From Synechococcus sp. CBW1107 (GTDB lineage: Bacteria; Cyanobacteriota; Cyanobacteriia; PCC-6307; Cyanobiaceae): 64,000 nt of DNA. Below the pieces are notes generated by a model, which was not told the DNA's origin, ran no database searches, and saw only the letters and a list, made by a program, of their open reading frames with translations. Shown piece after piece: positions 18,824 to 28,132 of the stretch. Every line of letters starts with the position of its first letter. Positions within the stretch are counted from its first letter, which is position 1. The translations under genes and the position numbers were made by a program. The DNA is taken from NCBI RefSeq assembly GCF_015841355.1, contig NZ_CP064908.1:2914001-2978000 (forward strand). The letters are read 5' to 3'.

Positions 18824-20030
18824 GCACCTCGCCCCCCAGGGGCTGGTTGGCCGCCCTGGAGGCATAGCCATCGGCCGTGGGGATCCACTCCCTGTCGGGG
18901 TCGAAGAGGATCCAGCGCCTCGAGCCGCACTCGAGCACGGGCTCCTCCAGATCCAGCAGCCGGGCCGGGCCCCAGCAGAGGGCTTGCCAGAGCGCTTCCG
19001 GGCTCCAGCCCTGCTCCCGGACCAGGTGGTGCCACAGCTGCGGCAACACGTAGCGGTGACCCGCCAGACCAGGCCGGCGCTGATCCAGGGGCAGCAGCTG
19101 TTCCTCGGGATCGAGCGGTTGGTGGTGCACCGCCACGGCACTGATCACCCCGTCGGCCAGCGCGTCCACCAGGGCACGGCGATCCCCGGGGGTGCCCAGG
19201 GAGGGCACCAGCCGCCAGCCCTCGGCCACGGGATCGAGGCCGCCGCTGTCAGCCACCAGATGCCACCAGCAGACCGTGGCCATCGGAGACGGATCGGCCG
19301 CCCGCAGAAGTTTCACTCCTGCAGCGGTCGAGAGATTGGCCACGCGCAGGTTCACCTGGGGCAGTGAGGCCGCAAGGGCCAGCAGGTTCTGCAGGGGGAT
19401 GGTCTCGCTCAGGGGGGGGTCCAGGGGCCAGCCGGCACGCAGGGCCTCCACCCCCTCGCGCACGAATCCTCCGTGATCCAGGCTGGCGTTCCGTGGTGCC
19501 AGAAGCACGGGACAATCCGCGCATTCTCCGATGCTGAGCCCCCGCTCCAGCAGCGGCAGCGGGGGCAGCTCCCCCTCCTCCGCCAGTCCGAGGGCACCGG
19601 CGGCCAGCAGATCGGCGTGGGCTGAGAGGTCCTCCCCCCGGCCGCCGAGGCTGAATGCCCCCCACAGCGGCAACTGGAAGGGGGCCTCCACCCCAAGGCG
19701 GAGGCATTCGGGCCGGTCGCGCCAGATGCGGGCCCGCGGCAGCAGCGCCACGGTGCCGTACCCGGCCGCCGAGGCTGAGCGCACCAGACTTTCGAGGGTT
19801 TCGGCACGGCCGTCCTCGGGCTCCTCCAGCACGCTGTGGGGATCCACCAGGGCCGGCGCCAGCAGCCAGGCATCAGCGGGGCTCGGATGCAGGCCCAGCC
19901 GTGTCGCCCCCTCGCGGGCGCTGGCACCAAAGGCGCTGATCACGCCCTGCTCGAGAAGCACATCGCTGCGTGTCAGAGGCTGGTCGGGCCCCTGCAGCAG
20001 CTGGACATCCCGCAGGAGCAGGGCCGTCAT
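18765..20030 (-). CDS. Dihydroorotase-like amidohydrolase without metal ligands
   Basis: A 421-residue protein that aligns in outline with type I dihydroorotases but has lost the catalytic metal site. The DxHxH motif reads DPHSV. The later ligand positions read VANLS where HVSTA is expected, and AVAVHHQP where a TDHAPH-type Asp is expected. The LAPRNASLDHGG segment also lacks the HCED His. A real PyrC lies in this window at 58.3 kb. It may be a structural or regulatory partner, as PyrX-type pseudo-dihydroorotases are for aspartate transcarbamoylase, but that is inference. It begins at an ATG that shares one base with the preceding stop (TGATG). Confidence 0.8.
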   Translation of the reverse strand: MTALLLRDVQLLQGPDQPLTRSDVLLEQGVISAFGASAREGATRLGLHPSPADAWLLAPALVDPHSVLEEPEDGRAETLESLVRSASAAGYGTVALLPRARIWRDRPECLRLGVEAPFQLPLWGAFSLGGRGEDLSAHADLLAAGALGLAEEGELPPLPLLERGLSIGECADCPVLLAPRNASLDHGGFVREGVEALRAGWPLDPPLSETIPLQNLLALAASLPQVNLRVANLSTAAGVKLLRAADPSPMATVCWWHLVADSGGLDPVAEGWRLVPSLGTPGDRRALVDALADGVISAVAVHHQPLDPEEQLLPLDQRRPGLAGHRYVLPQLWHHLVREQGWSPEALWQALCWGPARLLDLEEPVLECGSRRWILFDPDREWIPTADGYASRAANQPLGGEVLRGRVLATGLLPRLWLGPR

Positions 20031-21415
20031 CAGAGGGCGCCGGCGGCGGTGCGGTCGATGACGCCCCCGAGATGGGTGGTGAGGTTCAGACAGGTCACCA
20101 CCGGCAGGGCTGCGCCCGCACGGCCCGGTGGCGGCCAGTCGATCACACTCACGCCACCGTTGCCCTGCTTCACCATCCAGATGTCAGCCGGGGTGAGGCC
20201 CAGCAGGGCACAGAGGATCGTCTTGTTGACGGCGTCATGGGCGACCACCAGGGCGGTCTCCTCAGCCTCCAGGCCTGCAGCGAGGGCCGTCCAGCAGGCC
20301 ACGGAACGATCCCAGACCTGCTGGAGCGTCTCACCGTCGGGCATCTGAACGGTGTGGGGGGCGACTTTCCACTGCTGCAGCAGGTCTCCCCACTCCTGGG
20401 AAATCTCCTGCTCGAGGCGCCCCTCCCACTGGCCATGACCGATCTCCACCAGGCCCTCCTGGCTGCTGAGCATCACTCCGGGGTGGGCCGTGAGGATCGC
20501 TTCGGCGGTCTGGCGGGGCCGGGCCATCGAGCTGGTGAAGGCCTTCTGGATCGGCACCTCGCTGAGGAAGTCCGCCGCCGAGTGTGCCTGGGCCAGACCA
20601 TTGGCGTTGAGGGGGATGTCGATCTGCCCCTGGAAGCGACCCTGGCGGTTCCAGTCGGTCTCGCCGTGACGCACCAGCAGCAGACGTGCCCCGGCCCCCT
20701 TCGGCGGCAGTCCGTTGCCGAGGTGGGCGGTGACATTGAGGGACTCGATCTGCACCTGCACGCCGCCGGCGGTCTGACGCTGCAGGTTGAACACCGAGAG
20801 GGAGGCGTTCTCCAGGCGAAGTCCCTGAAAGCGGCTGGCGGGCAACCCCAGCAGCTGCAGCACCAGGCAGCGCAGGATGGCGCTGTGGGCCACCACCAGC
20901 ACCGTGGTCAGATCCTCTCCCGCCTGATCGCCGTGATCGAGATGCTGGCGCTCCAGGCGATCCAGCCAGCGGCGGGCCTGGTCCATCAGTTCCGGAATCG
21001 GCCGGAAGCGGCTGCCATCGGAGCGTTCCAACTCCAGCCGATCGGGAGCCTCCCTCCAGAGGCGGTAGGCCTCGGGACATCGTTCCTTCACCTCACTGCC
21101 CAGCAGGCCGCACCAGGGGCCCAGATCCACCTCGAGCAGATCGTCGTCGAACTCGGCGCTGAGCCCACCGCCCTGGGCCTCCAGCAGCGCGGTGCTGGTT
21201 GCGGCGGCCCGGCTCAGGGGAGAGCTGTAGACGGCATCGAGACGAAGGTCAGCCAGTGCCGCCCCGGTGAGACGGGCCTGGCTGAGGCCGTCGTCGGTGA
21301 GGGAGGAGAGATCATCCCGGCCCTGGATGCGGCGCTCGGTGTTGAAGCTGCTGAGTCCGTGGCGGACGAGCAGGAGCCGAAGGGGCACGGGGTCTGGAGC
21401 TGGAAGCGCCGTCAT
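20030..21415 (-). CDS. Two-domain histidine phosphatase family protein
   Basis: A 461-residue protein with two tandem phosphoglycerate-mutase/histidine-phosphatase domains. Domain 1 starts with LLLVRHGLSSFN (RHG at 18-20) and has VVAHSAILRC. Domain 2 starts with LLLVRHGETDWN (RHG near 245) and has VVAHDAVNKT. Both keep the RHG box and the second catalytic His, so both look active. Annotation as phosphoglycerate mutase is common; a phosphatase, such as the phosphoserine phosphatase type, is equally likely. The ATG at 21415 is used because the upstream frame is an Arg/Ser-rich shadow. The stop shares one base with the dihydroorotase-like start. Confidence 0.88.
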   Translation of the reverse strand: MTALPAPDPVPLRLLLVRHGLSSFNTERRIQGRDDLSSLTDDGLSQARLTGAALADLRLDAVYSSPLSRAAATSTALLEAQGGGLSAEFDDDLLEVDLGPWCGLLGSEVKERCPEAYRLWREAPDRLELERSDGSRFRPIPELMDQARRWLDRLERQHLDHGDQAGEDLTTVLVVAHSAILRCLVLQLLGLPASRFQGLRLENASLSVFNLQRQTAGGVQVQIESLNVTAHLGNGLPPKGAGARLLLVRHGETDWNRQGRFQGQIDIPLNANGLAQAHSAADFLSEVPIQKAFTSSMARPRQTAEAILTAHPGVMLSSQEGLVEIGHGQWEGRLEQEISQEWGDLLQQWKVAPHTVQMPDGETLQQVWDRSVACWTALAAGLEAEETALVVAHDAVNKTILCALLGLTPADIWMVKQGNGGVSVIDWPPPGRAGAALPVVTCLNLTTHLGGVIDRTAAGAL

Positions 21416-21462
21416 CGTATGGGAGGGATCCCGTCGGGCTCGGGGGAGAATCGCTCGATTGC

Positions 21463-21468
21463 GAGGAG
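21463..21468 (+). promoter_or_regulatory. Ribosome-binding site for the CPBP protease
   Basis: GAGGAG with a 5-nt spacer to the GTG at 21474. It selects this start over the GTG at 21513 and the ATG at 21525, which lack a comparable sequence. Confidence 0.5.
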
Positions 21469-21473
21469 CTCGG

Positions 21474-22895
21474 GTGGCAACAGGAGGGCGAGGACGGGCC
21501 GGGTCCCTGAAAGTGGGGCTGGCCATGGCCAGCCTGGTGCTGAGCCTGCTGCTCTGGCTCAACGGGCTGCTGGAGAGTCTGGATCGCCCGTCGGTGGGTG
21601 ACGACCTCTCCCGGCGGCAACTGGAACTGAGTGTGCTGGCCGACCCTGCGGTTCCGCCATCGCTGCGGCCGCTGCTGGTGGGTGTGGACCCTGGAGCTCT
21701 CCTGCTGGCGGAGCTGGACCTGCAGGCGGAGGAGAGCGGCGACAGCACCACGGCCCCGGGAACCGCCCAGGCCGGCGGTGAACGCGAGGCCAGGATCAGC
21801 CTGCTGGAGCGGGCGCTGCTGCAGCTGCGCCAGGGGCAACCGGACGCCGCACGGCCGTTGCTGCTTCAACTGCAACGGCTTGTCGCCAACGAGGACCGGC
21901 CCCTGATCGAGCAGCTGCTCCTGCTGCCCCAGGGGGGCAGCAGACCCGTCGAGGCGGTGGGCATGCTCCAGGACCCGCTGGTGCGGCGTCTCAGCTGCGA
22001 AGTGCTGGGCGACATGGCCAGCGAGTGCTCCGAGCCGGCCGCCGAGCGACGGGCCCTGCTGCAGCTGCTGGGCATCAACCTGCTGCCGGCCGTGGCCCTG
22101 CTGGCCGGACTGGCGCTGCTGCTGAGGGAAGGCTGGCTGCGCTGGCGTGGCAAGCAGGCTCCGCTGCCTGCCCTGGTGGGCCCCGATCTGGGGGTGATCG
22201 ATGTGGTGCTTCTGATCGCGGGAGGCTTCGTGCTGCTGGGGGAAGTGCTCACGCCGGTGCTGCTGGGTCCCCTGCTGCAGGCCACGCTCTCGGCACTGGC
22301 GATCAAGCCTCCGCTCGCCGATGGCCTCACGGTGCTCACCATGTACCTCGGGCTGATGGCCGCCCCGCTGCTGATGCTCGTCATTCTGCTGCGGTCGGGT
22401 GGTGAGGCCCCGGAGAGCGGCTGGCTTCAGTTCCGCTGGCGTCCGCTGGGTTCAGCCCTGCGCAAGTCGGTGAAGTACCTGCTGATCGTGCTGCCCCTGG
22501 TGTCCCTGGTGGGCTGGCTGCAGCAGCACTTCTGGATTGACGTCGGCGGGAGCAATCCACTGCTGGAGCTGGTGCTGCGCAGCGGCAACGGCCTGACCCT
22601 GGCCTGTTTCGCCTTCACGGCCATCGTGCTGGCCCCGCTGTTCGAGGAAACCATCTTCCGTGGCGTTCTGCTGCCGGTGGTGGGTCGGGAGATCGGGCCC
22701 CTGCCCGCGGTGCTGATCAGCAGCGCAGTCTTCGGCATCGCTCATCTCAGCCTCGGCGAATTCCCCCCCCTGTTCACCCTTGGCCTGGGTCTGGGCTGGC
22801 TGCGTCTGAGCAGTGGCCGCCTGAGCACCTGCGTGGGGCTCCACGCTCTCTGGAACGGACTCACCTTCACCAACCTGCTCTTGTTGGCACGCTGA
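21474..22895 (+). CDS. CPBP-family intramembrane glutamic protease
   Basis: A 473-residue polytopic membrane protein. The C-terminal third carries the CPBP/Abi signature: LFEETIFRGVLLPVVGREIG (motif 1, EExxxR), AVFGIAHLSLG (motif 2 His) and LHALWN (motif 3). The N-terminal 200 residues hold one membrane helix and a soluble helical domain. Relatives include CAAX-prenyl and bacteriocin-immunity proteases; no substrate can be named. The gene reads directly into the FtsL-like gene and ftsI, so it could be part of a cell-envelope unit. Start chosen from the well-placed GAGGAG before the GTG. Confidence 0.88.
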   Translation: MATGGRGRAGSLKVGLAMASLVLSLLLWLNGLLESLDRPSVGDDLSRRQLELSVLADPAVPPSLRPLLVGVDPGALLLAELDLQAEESGDSTTAPGTAQAGGEREARISLLERALLQLRQGQPDAARPLLLQLQRLVANEDRPLIEQLLLLPQGGSRPVEAVGMLQDPLVRRLSCEVLGDMASECSEPAAERRALLQLLGINLLPAVALLAGLALLLREGWLRWRGKQAPLPALVGPDLGVIDVVLLIAGGFVLLGEVLTPVLLGPLLQATLSALAIKPPLADGLTVLTMYLGLMAAPLLMLVILLRSGGEAPESGWLQFRWRPLGSALRKSVKYLLIVLPLVSLVGWLQQHFWIDVGGSNPLLELVLRSGNGLTLACFAFTAIVLAPLFEETIFRGVLLPVVGREIGPLPAVLISSAVFGIAHLSLGEFPPLFTLGLGLGWLRLSSGRLSTCVGLHALWNGLTFTNLLLLAR

Positions 22896-22903
22896 TCGTC
22901 GCC

Positions 22904-23461
22904 TTGCTGCCCCTTGCGCCCCATGGTTCACTTGCGGAGATTCGTCAGGTTCCGGTGGTCGCCGTTCCGTCGCCCCAGCCCTTCTTCAGGCGCCGTTCCC
23001 TGGAACTGATCCAGGGCTCCTTCTCCGCCCGGCGCGTGGTTCGCCAGGCCCCCTGGCTGGCCGGTCTGCACAGGGCCTCCGATGGCCTGCTTGTGGCTCT
23101 CGGCCTCTCGATGGTGGGTCTCACCGCTCTCACCCTGCACTGGCAGGGTCAGTGGACCCGCAGCTTTGAGCTGCTGGAGTCGACCCAGGTGCTGGAGCAC
23201 CGGCTTCAGGAATCCACCGCGGTGCTTGAGCAGCACCACCTGGCGATGGCTCGCCGTCCCGGCCTGCTGGTGCCCACCAGCCTCCAGCGCCTGATCCATC
23301 TGCCTTCCCCCAGCGCCGGGGCTCCTCAGGGCCTGTCCAATCCCACGGCCAGCCAACCCCAGAGCAGGCCGTTCAGCCTCCAGGCGCTCGACCCCCGCAC
23401 GCTCGGTGGGGAGCTGAGCCGGATCAGCCTCGACCCCCGGATCGTTCGCGCTGGGTATTGA
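22904..23461 (+). CDS. FtsL-like bitopic membrane protein upstream of ftsI
   Basis: A protein of up to 185 residues with one transmembrane segment (LLVALGLSMVGLTALTLHW), preceded by a basic cytoplasmic part (FFRRRSLELIQGS) and followed by a periplasmic stretch with heptad character (SFELLESTQVLEHRLQESTA). Size, topology, coiled coil and position immediately before ftsI are those of FtsL/FtsB-type divisome proteins. Sequence identity to FtsL is not evident, so the role is inferred. The TTG at 22904 is the longest start; a GTG at 22955 fits the basic N-terminus better. The stop overlaps the ftsI start (TTGA). Confidence 0.65.
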   Translation: MLPLAPHGSLAEIRQVPVVAVPSPQPFFRRRSLELIQGSFSARRVVRQAPWLAGLHRASDGLLVALGLSMVGLTALTLHWQGQWTRSFELLESTQVLEHRLQESTAVLEQHHLAMARRPGLLVPTSLQRLIHLPSPSAGAPQGLSNPTASQPQSRPFSLQALDPRTLGGELSRISLDPRIVRAGY

Positions 23462-25320
23462 GGGTGGTCCGACGCTCCGCCACTGGGTCCCCCCCCATCC
23501 CCCTCCATGGAGGGGGGCGCGGTTCACCGCAGGCGGACAACACCCACAGCAGCAGACGCCGGGTGATCCAGCTGCAGCCGGTGCCGGCCGGCCGCCTGCT
23601 CACCGTGTATCTCACGCTCTGCCTGGCCATGCTGGGCCTGGCCGGACGTCTGGCCTGGCTGCAGGTCAAGGAGGGTGACCGGCTGCAGCAGCGGGCCCGG
23701 GCGATCCAGACCCAGAAGACGAAACCGATCGGCAAGCGACGGCCGATCGTTGACCGCAAGGGCCGGCTGGTGGCCCTGGATGAGGAACGCTTCACCCTTT
23801 GGGCCCATCCCCGCTACTTCAACTTTCCCGGAGACGACCCCAACCTGATCCGCAGCAGTGCGGAAACGGTCGAGAAACTCGCCAAAGTGCTGATGGTGCC
23901 TTCAGCGGATCTGATGCGCACGATCGATGGCCGCAAGACCGGCGTCAAGCTCGCCACGGATCTCGATCCGGAAACAGCCCGCCGTCTGCGGGAGCTCGGC
24001 ATCAGTGGCCTTGACCTCGAGCCCTACCCCCAGAGGATCTATCCCCAGGGTCAGCTGTTCGCCAACGTGGTCGGCTTCCTCAACCTGGAGCGGGTGGCCC
24101 AGGCCGGTCTGGAGCAGAGCCGTGACAAGGACCTGCGCCGTCAGGAAACCACTCGTCAGATGCGCCGCGGCGCCGATGGCACCCCTCTGCCCGACGGTCT
24201 CCAGGCCGGCGTTCTCTACACCGATGATCTGCGGCTGCAGCTCACCCTGGATTCCCGCCTTCAGCAGGTGGCCCAGCAGGCGCTCGCCAGACAGCTGAAG
24301 CAGTGGAAGGCCAAGCGGGGTTCCGCCATGGTGATGGATGTGCGCAACGGCGAGATGCTCGCGCTCACCTCGAGCCCCAGCTACGAGCCCAACAGGTTCT
24401 GGAAGTTTTCCCCGGGTCTGTTCCGGGAATGGTCGGTGCAGGACCTCTACGAACCTGGCTCCACCTTCAAGCCGATCAATCTGGCGATCGCCCTTCAGGA
24501 GAAGGCCATCCAGCCCAACGGCACCGTCAACGACGTCGGTCAGCTCACGATCGGAGGCTGGCCGATCTTCAACCACGACCGCCGCGCCAACGGCATTCTG
24601 GATTTCGCCACCGTTCTTCAGGTCTCGAGCAACGTGGGCATGGTGCAGGCCATGCGCCGTCTCAAGCCCTCCATCTACTGGGAGTGGATGCGCCGGATCG
24701 GCATCGACACCATTCTGGACACCGATCTGCCAGGGGCCGTGGCCGGAGAGCTCAAGACCCGCGAGCAGTTCACCACCCAGCCGATCGAACCGGCGACGGC
24801 CGCCTTCGGTCAGGGGTTCTCACTGACGCCGCTGAAGCTGCTGCAGTTGCACGCCATGCTCGCCAACGGTGGCCGTCTGGTGAGCCCCCACATCACCCGC
24901 GGCCTGCGCTCCGGTGACAGCCTGGCCCCGGCCCCTCCCCCCAGCGGCCTGCAGCTGATGCAACCCGCCGTCACCAGGCAGGTGATGGCCTGGCTGGAAA
25001 CGGTCGTGGAGAAAGGCAGTGGCAAGGGCGTTCAGGTTCCTGGTTACCGCATCGGTGGCAAGACCGGCACCGCCCAGAAGGCACTCAACGGGGTTTACAT
25101 CCCGGGAGCCCGGATCACCAGCTTCGTGGCCCACCTGCCGATCGACGATCCCCGCTATGTGGTGCTCGTGGTGGTGGATGAACCCCAGGGGGGCAATGCC
25201 TACGGCTCCACGGTGGCGGTACCGGTGGCCAAGGAGATCATCGAAGCCCTGCTGGTGCTCGAGAAAGTTCCACCCAGCAGCGGCACCAATCCCGCCGCTC
25301 AGCCAACGGTGCGGGGTTGA
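23458..25320 (+). CDS. ftsI: Penicillin-binding protein 2 / FtsI (septal transpeptidase)
   Basis: FtsI cross-links septal peptidoglycan. The 620-residue product has a short basic N-terminus, one transmembrane helix ([21 protein letters not shown]), a dimerisation/pedestal domain, and a transpeptidase domain with SxxK in PGSTFKP (Ser near 333), SxN in VSSNVGM, and KTGTAQ at about 535. TTG start overlapping the previous stop (TTGA). A GTG at 23563 immediately before the hydrophobic segment would give a shorter protein, so the true N-terminus is uncertain by about 35 residues. It probably forms an operon with the FtsL-like gene. Confidence 0.95.
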   Translation: MRVVRRSATGSPPIPLHGGGRGSPQADNTHSSRRRVIQLQPVPAGRLLTVYLTLCLAMLGLAGRLAWLQVKEGDRLQQRARAIQTQKTKPIGKRRPIVDRKGRLVALDEERFTLWAHPRYFNFPGDDPNLIRSSAETVEKLAKVLMVPSADLMRTIDGRKTGVKLATDLDPETARRLRELGISGLDLEPYPQRIYPQGQLFANVVGFLNLERVAQAGLEQSRDKDLRRQETTRQMRRGADGTPLPDGLQAGVLYTDDLRLQLTLDSRLQQVAQQALARQLKQWKAKRGSAMVMDVRNGEMLALTSSPSYEPNRFWKFSPGLFREWSVQDLYEPGSTFKPINLAIALQEKAIQPNGTVNDVGQLTIGGWPIFNHDRRANGILDFATVLQVSSNVGMVQAMRRLKPSIYWEWMRRIGIDTILDTDLPGAVAGELKTREQFTTQPIEPATAAFGQGFSLTPLKLLQLHAMLANGGRLVSPHITRGLRSGDSLAPAPPPSGLQLMQPAVTRQVMAWLETVVEKGSGKGVQVPGYRIGGKTGTAQKALNGVYIPGARITSFVAHLPIDDPRYVVLVVVDEPQGGNAYGSTVAVPVAKEIIEALLVLEKVPPSSGTNPAAQPTVRG

Positions 25321-25384
25321 GGACGCTCCGGTTGGGCCCAGCCGTGCCTGGCTAGCCTCCATCCAGACGTCAACGTTTGGGGAC

Positions 25385-26563
25385 ATGCCCAACCTGCTCG
25401 AACAACTCGCTGCCATGACGGTGGTCGTCGCCGACACCGGTGAACTGGAAGCGATCAAGCAGTTCACTCCCCGCGATGCCACCACCAACCCGTCCCTGAT
25501 CCTGGCGGCGGCCCAGATTCCGCTGTATCAGCGGCTGATCGATGAATCCCTGCGGGCCTCCAGAACGGTGATCGGCGCCGCTGCCCCTGCCGAAGCGGTG
25601 GTGCTGGAAGCTCTCGATGAGATCTGCGTCACCTTCGGCAAGGAGATTCTCCAGATCGTCCCAGGACGGGTGTCCACAGAGGTGGATGCCAGGCTCAGTT
25701 ACGACACTGAGGCCACCATCGAGAAGGCCCGCAAGCTGATCGGTCTCTATGAGCATGTCGGGATCAGCAAGGAGCGGGTGCTGATCAAGATCGCCTCCAC
25801 CTGGGAAGGCATCAAGGCCGCTGAAGCGCTGGAGAAGGAGGGCATCCACTGCAATCTCACCCTCCTGTTCAGCTTCACCCAGGCGGTGGCCTGCGCCGAG
25901 GCGGGGGTGACCCTGATCTCACCCTTCGTGGGTCGCATCCTCGACTGGTACAAGCAGGACACGGGCCGTGAGCACTATCCCGGTCCGGAAGACCCCGGTG
26001 TGATCTCGGTCACCAAGATTTTCAACTACTACAAAACCCACGGCTACCGCACGGAAGTGATGGGTGCGAGCTTCCGCAACATCGAGGAGATCATCGAGCT
26101 GGCCGGCTGCGATCTGCTCACGATTTCACCGAAACTCCTCGATCAGCTCCGGACCACCGAAGCTCCCCTGCCGCGCAAGCTCGATCCCCTCAGCCCGGCA
26201 GCCACCGAGGCCCGCTTCAGCCTGGATGCCAGCGCCTACGTCAGCGCCATGGCGGCCGATCGCATGGCCAGCGAAAAGCTCGATGAGGGCATCCGCGGCT
26301 TCAGCAAGGCGATCGAAACCCTCGAGGCGCAGCTGGCCCATCGCCTCGCTGAACTGGAGGGGGAAGCCGCCTTCGCCCACGCCGCCCAGGAGATCTTCCT
26401 GCTCAACGACATGGATGGCGACGGTTGCATCACCCGCGAGGAGTGGCTGGGCAGCGACGCGGTCTTCGATGCCCTCGACACCGACCACGACGGCAGGCTG
26501 GTGCCTGAGGACGTGCGTGGCGGCCTCGGAGCTCCCCTGGCCCTCGCGGCCGTCGGTGCCTGA
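25385..26563 (+). CDS. tal: Transaldolase with C-terminal EF-hand pair
   Basis: Transaldolase moves dihydroxyacetone units in the pentose phosphate pathway. Residues 1-320 form the enzyme, with the Schiff-base Lys near 135 ([17 protein letters not shown]), TTNPSLIL, and [15 protein letters not shown]. The last 60 residues carry two EF-hand loops: [12 protein letters not shown] (canonical, starting near 342) and [12 protein letters not shown] (Asp instead of Glu at position 12). The combination suggests calcium-responsive control or stability of the enzyme, which is inference. The gene follows ftsI after 64 bp. Start ATG preceded by GGGGAC. Confidence 0.94.
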   Translation: MPNLLEQLAAMTVVVADTGELEAIKQFTPRDATTNPSLILAAAQIPLYQRLIDESLRASRTVIGAAAPAEAVVLEALDEICVTFGKEILQIVPGRVSTEVDARLSYDTEATIEKARKLIGLYEHVGISKERVLIKIASTWEGIKAAEALEKEGIHCNLTLLFSFTQAVACAEAGVTLISPFVGRILDWYKQDTGREHYPGPEDPGVISVTKIFNYYKTHGYRTEVMGASFRNIEEIIELAGCDLLTISPKLLDQLRTTEAPLPRKLDPLSPAATEARFSLDASAYVSAMAADRMASEKLDEGIRGFSKAIETLEAQLAHRLAELEGEAAFAHAAQEIFLLNDMDGDGCITREEWLGSDAVFDALDTDHDGRLVPEDVRGGLGAPLALAAVGA

Positions 26564-26598
26564 TCAGCCACACTCGACGCTCCCCCCTGGCCTGAACC

Positions 26599-26973
26599 AT
26601 GAATGCCCTCGACACCCTGCGTGCCCTGGCCACCCAGGGTGAGGTGCGTGAGTTCGCCCCGGGCGAATTGATCTTCAAGGCCGGAGAATCCGGCGACTGC
26701 ATGTTCGGCCTGCTGCAGGGCAGCGTCCTGCTCAGCTGGAACGGTGACGCCGGCCACGAGGAGATCAGGGAAGGGGATGTCTTCGGTGCCGGCGCCCTGG
26801 TCACCCCGGATCACCGCCGTTTCGGCAATGCCAGGGCCATCACCCCCTGCCGGATCCTGGTGATGAACCGGGAGAAGTTTCTCTTCGCCGTCCAGGAATC
26901 GCCGATGTTCGCCATCGAACTGCTCTGTTCCATCGATCAGCGTCTGCGTCAGCTCAAGGACTGCCTGCGTTAA
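26599..26973 (+). CDS. Single-domain cyclic-nucleotide-binding-like protein
   Basis: A 124-residue stand-alone cNMP-binding fold (FAPGELIFKAGESGDCMFGLLQGSVLLSW, then EIREGDVFGAGALVTPDHRRFGNARA). In CRP-type sites the phosphate-binding cassette has a conserved Glu after the FG, plus an Arg. Here the Glu is Ala while a basic residue remains, so binding of cAMP or cGMP is doubtful. There is no DNA-binding domain, so it is not a CRP-type regulator by itself. It lies 35 bp after transaldolase and overlaps the convergent flavoprotein gene by 4 bp. Confidence 0.85.
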   Translation: MNALDTLRALATQGEVREFAPGELIFKAGESGDCMFGLLQGSVLLSWNGDAGHEEIREGDVFGAGALVTPDHRRFGNARAITPCRILVMNREKFLFAVQESPMFAIELLCSIDQRLRQLKDCLR

Positions 26974-28130
26974 TTCGGCGAGCGGTTGAACATCAGGCGG
27001 CGGATCACCCGCTGGGCGATGTCGCCGTAGCCCATCTCCCCCGAGAGGATCTGGGCGATGCGCCGCGGGGCTGTGGGTCGCTTCACCCCCAGCTGATACC
27101 CCACACGGGGCAGGCGGTAGAACACCTGGGCGATGCGTCGTCCCCAGGCCATCGACTGGCCCCATTCAGCGCGCATGCGCTCGCTGTAGCCCTCCAGGGC
27201 CCTGGCCTCGCCGCCCAGCCAGCGGTCGAGGGCCTCGGCGGCCCGGGTGCCGCTGAGCAGGGCGGGGCGCAGTCCCTCGGCCAGAAAGGGATCCACCAGC
27301 GAGGCCGCATCTCCCACCACCACGGCACCGCCGTCGTGGTGGAGCCGGTGATGCCCGTCCCAGACCCGCAGAGGAGACACCCGCCGCTCGCCGCTGTCGG
27401 GTGGCAGGCCCAGGCTGGGCAGCAGGCGCCCCAGCACGGCCTCGGCCTCGAGGGGCTCACGGCCGATGAAGCTGCCCACACCGATGCTGAGGCCCCCCTG
27501 GCGGGGAAAGGCCCAGCTGAAACCATGGCGCACCAGGCCGAATTCGAAGTGGGCCGTGTCGGGCTCCAGCACCTCACCCTCCACCTCCACCGACACGGTC
27601 GAGGCGAAGCGGGGCTGTGGCGAACCGATCCCCAGCTGCTGGCCGAAGACCGAGTGAGCCCCGTCGGCGATCACCACAGCCCTGGCGCTGAGCCGCCGTC
27701 CCGCCGACGTCTGCACGCGCCAGTGATCCCCCTCCCGGGTGATCTCCTCCACGGCGCTGGCCTCGAGCAGATCGGCACCGCAGCCCACCGCCTGCTCCAC
27801 CAGAAAGTGATCCAGCCGGGAGCGGCGGACGATCCAGAAGGGGGCCTCCCCGGGCAGGTCGGCGATCACGGGATCCTCCAGACACCAGGTGAACCGCACC
27901 CTGGTGATCACCCGATCGACCGCCGGACTGAGATCAAACGGGAAGAGTCCCTGGACGGAAGCGGCCATGCCACCGCCGCAGGGCTTCGCCCGGGGCAGTC
28001 GTCCTGCTTCCAGAAGCCTCACCCGCCAGCCGCGGGCTGCCAGGTGGTAGGCCGCTGCAGCACCTGCCGCACCGGCACCCACCACGATCACATCAGCATC
28101 CAGGGCTGGTCCGGCCGGAGCACTGGCCAC
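26970..28130 (-). CDS. Geranylgeranyl-reductase-family FAD-dependent oxidoreductase
   Basis: A flavoprotein of 386 residues with an N-terminal FAD-binding GxGxxG motif (ADVIVVGAGAAGAAAAYHLAARG), the family signature KPCGGGM, and the central GDAASLVDPFLAEGLRPALLSG loop. It belongs to the geranylgeranyl reductase family but is clearly not ChlP, whose N-terminus differs. The substrate is unknown; isoprenoid, carotenoid or lipid double bonds are possible. It begins 2 bp after the end of frr, so it is likely the last gene of a pyrH-frr transcript. Confidence 0.85.
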   Translation of the reverse strand: MASAPAGPALDADVIVVGAGAAGAAAAYHLAARGWRVRLLEAGRLPRAKPCGGGMAASVQGLFPFDLSPAVDRVITRVRFTWCLEDPVIADLPGEAPFWIVRRSRLDHFLVEQAVGCGADLLEASAVEEITREGDHWRVQTSAGRRLSARAVVIADGAHSVFGQQLGIGSPQPRFASTVSVEVEGEVLEPDTAHFEFGLVRHGFSWAFPRQGGLSIGVGSFIGREPLEAEAVLGRLLPSLGLPPDSGERRVSPLRVWDGHHRLHHDGGAVVVGDAASLVDPFLAEGLRPALLSGTRAAEALDRWLGGEARALEGYSERMRAEWGQSMAWGRRIAQVFYRLPRVGYQLGVKRPTAPRRIAQILSGEMGYGDIAQRVIRRLMFNRSPN

Positions 28131-28132
28131 GC

